From: UBA6107 sp964533735
Lineage (GTDB): Bacteria > Chloroflexota > Anaerolineae > Anaerolineales > Anaerolineaceae
Direction of reading: 5' to 3'
Assembly: GCA_964533735.1 (NCBI GenBank)
Contig: CAZHMD010000003.1
Location: 124,001-188,000, forward strand
Length of the DNA: 64,000 nt
Part shown: piece by piece, positions 60,799-64,000 of the stretch
How positions within the stretch are numbered: position 1 is the first letter of the stretch
How the letters are laid out: each line of letters starts with the position of its first letter
Notes under the pieces: model-generated
Database searches by the model: none
What the model saw: the letters and a program-made list of their open reading frames with translations, nothing else
What the model was told of the DNA's origin: nothing
Made by a program: the position numbers and the translations under genes

Positions 60799-61698
60799 AT
60801 GGAAAAGTTGATCACAAATACGGTACACCAGGGGATCTTATACGATGCTGTAATTGATGAAATCGTGTATGCATTAGGTGCAAGAAAGAGTGGTTTCATC
60901 CGGAGAGTATTAGCTCCGCTTCTTCAAAATCCTGCAAAAAAATTGGCTAAAATACTTGCCGATTTTTATGACGCAGTTGTTAATAAGAGTCCGAGCCAGG
61001 GAGCAACTGACACCCTGCCAAAATTCAATGTAGAGGTGCAGCGTTCAGGGTATCAGAATATACCAATGAGTGGACCTCACCTGCTTATCTCCAATCATCC
61101 GGGAGGATTGGATTCTGTGGCAATTCTCTCCTGCATACCCAGGGCAGACATCAAAGTTCTGGTATCTGATGTAGTCCTTATGAGGAAACTTGATTATCTC
61201 AATCGCCATTCGATATTCGTGGACTTTAAAGCTTTAGGAGGAATGAGCGCATTGAGGGAGGCAATAAGCCATTTGAACCAGGGCGGTATCCTTCTGTTGT
61301 TTGCAAGAGGGGAAGTTGAGCCTGACCCGGCTTGCTTCCCGGGAGCGGTGGAATCCATTGACAAGTGGTCTCCGAGCTTGGAGATCATGCTGCGTAAATC
61401 ACCATCAACATCGGTGCAAATTCTAAGCGTTAGCGGAGCCATCCTACCGAGGTTCGCTGCCCACCCATTAACCAAATTGCGAAGACGACCTGAAACGCGT
61501 CAGAAGTTAGCCGAGGTCATGCAGATGGTCACATCCTTATATTATCCTGAAAAAGCAAAAACACTATTAAATATACGCTTCAGTGAAGTACTTGAGGATG
61601 CAGTCATCCCCCGGGAGTCAATCATGCCTTTTATCACCAGCTATGCAAAAGCGGAGATGAGTGCACATATCTCCGCTATACAAAACCTTAATAAATAG
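60799..61698 (+). CDS. PlsC-like lysophospholipid acyltransferase family protein
   Basis: This ~299-aa protein shows the acyltransferase motif LLISNHPGGLDSVAIL (His-x4-Asp) near residue 95 and the substrate-binding GGILLLFARGEVEPDP block near 180, resembling the FPEGTR-type motif of PlsC. There is no obvious membrane helix, unlike most PlsC proteins. It begins at ATG 60799; a longer frame from a TTG has no ribosome site. The N-terminal ~70 residues are not part of the acyltransferase core. A role in phospholipid or ornithine-lipid synthesis is likely; the acyl acceptor is unknown. Confidence 0.75.
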   Translation: MEKLITNTVHQGILYDAVIDEIVYALGARKSGFIRRVLAPLLQNPAKKLAKILADFYDAVVNKSPSQGATDTLPKFNVEVQRSGYQNIPMSGPHLLISNHPGGLDSVAILSCIPRADIKVLVSDVVLMRKLDYLNRHSIFVDFKALGGMSALREAISHLNQGGILLLFARGEVEPDPACFPGAVESIDKWSPSLEIMLRKSPSTSVQILSVSGAILPRFAAHPLTKLRRRPETRQKLAEVMQMVTSLYYPEKAKTLLNIRFSEVLEDAVIPRESIMPFITSYAKAEMSAHISAIQNLNK

Positions 61699-61700
61699 CG

Positions 61701-62573
61701 TTAACCCTGAGAATTGAGAATCGATTGAACTTCAGATGGTGATCCCCGCCAAGGACCGGGTTTTTCCTGTTTCAACGAAGTCACAACGCCAGCCCAACGG
61801 CAGGCAATACCTGCATCGTTGGTAATACGCTTGGCAATGTAAGTGCAGAAACAGGTGTCTCCCCGCCCGGTGCGCCCAACCAGAGACCTGGGCGTGAATG
61901 GCGCCTCGTGGAATTCGCCATCAGCATAAACGGTTACCCCCGATGATTGGGTGAGAACGATCTCCTTCGGACCCATGGCGTGCAGTGCCCTGGCAGCTTT
62001 GCGTAAATCAGTGATACCGGTCAGGAATTCAGCTTCGCTGCGGTCAACCTTCAAATAAGTGATATGTTTTAATCCCTCCACCATATCCGGCCAGGGACGG
62101 AAATCCAGCCCATCCTCCACCGGTACACGCACAAATCCCTGGATGTCCAGCGAGACCGGAGCGCGTTGTGCAAGCAGTTTCAGCAGGTCAAGGTCCACTT
62201 CCCCAGCAAAGAGCGGAGAGAGCATGACAACCTTTGCCTCAACCCCGGGTATCTCATTTATGGAATACTTGCCGCCAAATCCAATCGGCTTGCAGATACG
62301 CGTTTCCATGTTGGATGACTGGTAATAATTGGCTATGCCCGAAGTGCCTTCAGCCGGGGTGGGAAAAACAACCACTCCTTCATTTCGCATATCCTCCAGG
62401 CGCCAGAATTCATCGGGGTGCAAGCGGGTCGCGACCGCCACCGTCGCCCCCAGCCGCCTGGCTGCGATGCTTCCGTAATACACCCCGCCGCCGGAGGCAA
62501 CCTCTTCCACCCCATCGACGATCAGCTTGTCGACGGCAAAATTACCGATCATCATGATGTCGAAATGCTGCAT
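61701..62573 (-). CDS. PfkB-family sugar/nucleoside kinase
   Basis: The ~290-aa protein carries the PfkB N-terminal GNFAVDKLIVDG and GGGVYYGSIAARRLG segments and the C-terminal catalytic block GRTGRGDTCFCTYIAKR with the general-base Asp. The usual GAGD reads GRGD here, a tolerated change. Length fits ribokinase-like enzymes. It begins one base after the stop of the ABC ATPase gene, so it probably phosphorylates the sugar or nucleoside imported by that transporter. Substrate not readable. Confidence 0.85.
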   Translation of the reverse strand: MQHFDIMMIGNFAVDKLIVDGVEEVASGGGVYYGSIAARRLGATVAVATRLHPDEFWRLEDMRNEGVVVFPTPAEGTSGIANYYQSSNMETRICKPIGFGGKYSINEIPGVEAKVVMLSPLFAGEVDLDLLKLLAQRAPVSLDIQGFVRVPVEDGLDFRPWPDMVEGLKHITYLKVDRSEAEFLTGITDLRKAARALHAMGPKEIVLTQSSGVTVYADGEFHEAPFTPRSLVGRTGRGDTCFCTYIAKRITNDAGIACRWAGVVTSLKQEKPGPWRGSPSEVQSILNSQG

Positions 62574-62574
62574 A

Positions 62575-63654
62575 TTAACTATTAGCCGGCAGTATTTGAA
62601 CGCAATTCTCAGCAATTCCGATGGTCACTGACTCACCTTCGGGGAACATTTCCAGCACGTTCGGATCATTTTCGAGACCTGTTAACAGGTTGCCTGCAAC
62701 ATCAATATCGTATTCAATGCAGTCCCCCAGGTATACTGATCTCTTTACCACACCATTAAACGACTCACCCGTTTTTTTAACACTGATCATTTCCGGCCTA
62801 GCGATCAGGATAATGTCATCACCAGCAGCAAATTTTTGCTTACTGCTTGCCAGATGAATGGTCTTGCCCAGTACTTCAGCCACCAATTCAGACTCTTTCT
62901 GGGAGATCACTTTTCCATTGATGAAATTTGCCCGTCCAATAAAGTTGGCGACAAATTTCGAATTGGGGAAGCGGTAAATTTCAAGGGGTGTACCGATCTG
63001 TTCGATCAAACCCTGGTTCATCACAACAATCCTGTCTGAAAGGGTCATGGCTTCGATTTGGTCATGGGTGACGTATACGCTGGTGATGTTTAATTCCTTT
63101 TGAATGCGGCGGATCTCGGTGCGCATCTCTTCACGTAATTTCGCATCCAAATTGGAGAGTGGTTCATCCATCAGGAGTACCTTAGGCTCCATTACCAGGG
63201 CACGGGCAAGCGCCACTCGCTGTTGCTGTCCGCCTGAAAGCTGCCCGGGGGAGCGGCTGCCGAAGCCTTCAAGGTGCACCAAACCTAATACCCAATCCAC
63301 CTTTTTTTGTATCTCTTTCTTGTTCATTTTTTTGACGTTCAATCCATAAGCGATATTCTCAAACACATTCAGGTGAGGGAAAATAGCATAAGATTGAAAC
63401 ACCATCGACATATCGCGTTTGTGCGGTGGGAGCGAATTAATCTTCTCACCATCAAGGATGATCTCCCCTGAGGTTGGGAATTCAAAACCGGCGATCATAC
63501 GGAGAGTGGTGGTCTTGCCACAGCCCGAAGGGCCAAGTAAAGTAACCAATTCGCCTTTATTGATCTCTAGGTTAATATCATTAACGGCGGTCACCTCGGC
63601 AACATTGCCGCGCGGTGGAAATCTCTTGGTAATATCCTTTAAGGTCAAATACAT
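62575..63654 (-). CDS. Sugar/ion-type ABC importer ATPase with TOBE domain
   Basis: This ~359-aa ATPase has Walker A GPSGCGKTTTLRMIAG, Q loop MVFQSYAIFPHLNV, signature LSGGQQQRVALARALV, Walker B VLLMDEPLSNLD and the His switch YVTHDQIEAMTLSDRI. A ~120-residue C-terminal regulatory domain (TOBE/MOP-like) follows, as in MalK, UgpC, PotA and FbpC. The start at 63654 is preferred because GAGGT is seven bases before it; an ATG two codons earlier is too close. It lies between a permease (cut by the window edge) and a PfkB kinase, suggesting carbohydrate uptake and phosphorylation. Confidence 0.93.
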   Translation of the reverse strand: MYLTLKDITKRFPPRGNVAEVTAVNDINLEINKGELVTLLGPSGCGKTTTLRMIAGFEFPTSGEIILDGEKINSLPPHKRDMSMVFQSYAIFPHLNVFENIAYGLNVKKMNKKEIQKKVDWVLGLVHLEGFGSRSPGQLSGGQQQRVALARALVMEPKVLLMDEPLSNLDAKLREEMRTEIRRIQKELNITSVYVTHDQIEAMTLSDRIVVMNQGLIEQIGTPLEIYRFPNSKFVANFIGRANFINGKVISQKESELVAEVLGKTIHLASSKQKFAAGDDIILIARPEMISVKKTGESFNGVVKRSVYLGDCIEYDIDVAGNLLTGLENDPNVLEMFPEGESVTIGIAENCVQILPANS

Positions 63655-63680
63655 GTGCATACCTCGCTATGAATTGATTA

Positions 63681-64000
63681 TTAATATTGACTGAGATCGA
63701 CACCTTCACGGCCGCGTAAGAGGCGCTTGGTGACAATATTGAGAACTGCAATCGCGATCATGACAAACACAATGATCACGGTGGAATAGGCTGCCGCAAT
63801 GCTCACTCCGCCCTGCTCCCATTCGCTCATTATGGAAGCTGTAACGATCCTCCACTTGGCACTGACCAAAAAGATGATGGCAGACAGGCTGGTCATGGAG
63901 CGGGTGAAACTGAAGATCAACCCAGCAAGCAACGCCGGCAGGATCAACGGCAGAGTCACCTTGCGGAAGGTGTATGCAGCGTCGGCGCCCAGGATGTTTG
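63681..64000 (-). CDS. ABC transporter permease, 3' end
   Basis: The frame is open to the window edge on the minus strand, so the start lies beyond base 64000. The visible ~105 residues begin NILGADAAYTFRKVTLPLILP, the end of the EAA loop that contacts the ATPase, followed by two hydrophobic segments, one of them GVSIAAAYSTVIIVFVMIAIAVLNI, and a charged tail. This is the C-terminal part of a binding-protein-dependent permease (MalF/PotB/FbpB class). It ends 27 bases before the ATPase start. Confidence 0.88.
   Translation of the reverse strand, partial: NILGADAAYTFRKVTLPLILPALLAGLIFSFTRSMTSLSAIIFLVSAKWRIVTASIMSEWEQGGVSIAAAYSTVIIVFVMIAIAVLNIVTKRLLRGREGVDLSQY

Noticed and set aside
1..64000. 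CRISPR arrays, insertion sequences, rRNA genes and phage genes
   Set aside because: No regularly spaced repeats, transposases, integrases, ribosomal RNA sequence or phage structural genes were seen on either strand.

Overview
The window is a bacterial chromosome segment with no rRNA, tRNA, CRISPR array, insertion sequence or phage gene that I could recognise. The families present point to a strict or facultative anaerobe, most likely a Chloroflexota of the Anaerolineae type. The indicators are a tungsten aldehyde:ferredoxin oxidoreductase, a methanogen-type MvhADG/HdrA module, an ETF:menaquinone oxidoreductase of the syntroph type, amine-fermentation genes, an NB-ARC/TPR regulator pair and a T-box leader on thrS. 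The taxon is an inference from remembered family distribution, not a measurement.

Layout. 1-2.4 kb: the end of a conserved hypothetical protein, a frameshifted FAD-dependent NAD(P)H oxidoreductase and a pterin carbinolamine dehydratase. 2.4-14.0 kb (minus strand): one long redox operon running HdrD-like protein, EtfB, EtfA, membrane ETF:quinone oxidoreductase, HdrA, MvhD, MvhG, MvhA and hydrogenase maturation protease, followed by a CBS protein and a ferredoxin. It could connect acyl-CoA dehydrogenase electrons (ETF), the menaquinone pool, a flavin-based HdrA hub and H2. 14.6-18.2 kb: dCMP deaminase, then a split STAND ATPase/TPR pair. 18.4-32.1 kb: an amine and amino-acid catabolic island with CoA-acylating aldehyde dehydrogenase, class-III aminotransferases, tungsten AOR, a saccharopine/lysine-dehydrogenase-like enzyme, an amino-acid permease, an Lrp regulator, putrescine aminotransferase and a Na+/solute symporter. 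32.1-35.6 kb: galK, then thrS with a T-box leader.

35.6-49.5 kb: a Wzm/Wzt polysaccharide exporter diverges from an AT-rich cassette. That cassette holds a tandem duplication of [NMT1/THI5-like lipoprotein + stand-alone adenylation-carrier-thioesterase protein], then one NitT/TauT-type ABC ATPase and permease and a PMT-type glycosyltransferase. It is the strongest candidate here for an uncharacterised multi-gene system. 49.5-58.9 kb: CDF transporter, arginine deiminase, TerC protein, GNAT, CrtI-like oxidoreductase with a 51-aa membrane protein behind it, MscS channel and glnS. 59.0-59.6 kb: an OsmC-family gene with an in-frame TGA exactly where the first active-site cysteine is expected, followed by a six-base-pair hairpin with a GGU loop at the right distance. 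This is a probable selenoprotein. 59.6-64 kb: a PRTase-like unknown, a PlsC-like acyltransferase and a sugar-type ABC transporter with a PfkB kinase, cut by the window end.

Limits: all family calls come from motifs and remembered homologues. No search or structure prediction was run. Start codons were chosen from visible Shine-Dalgarno sequences.
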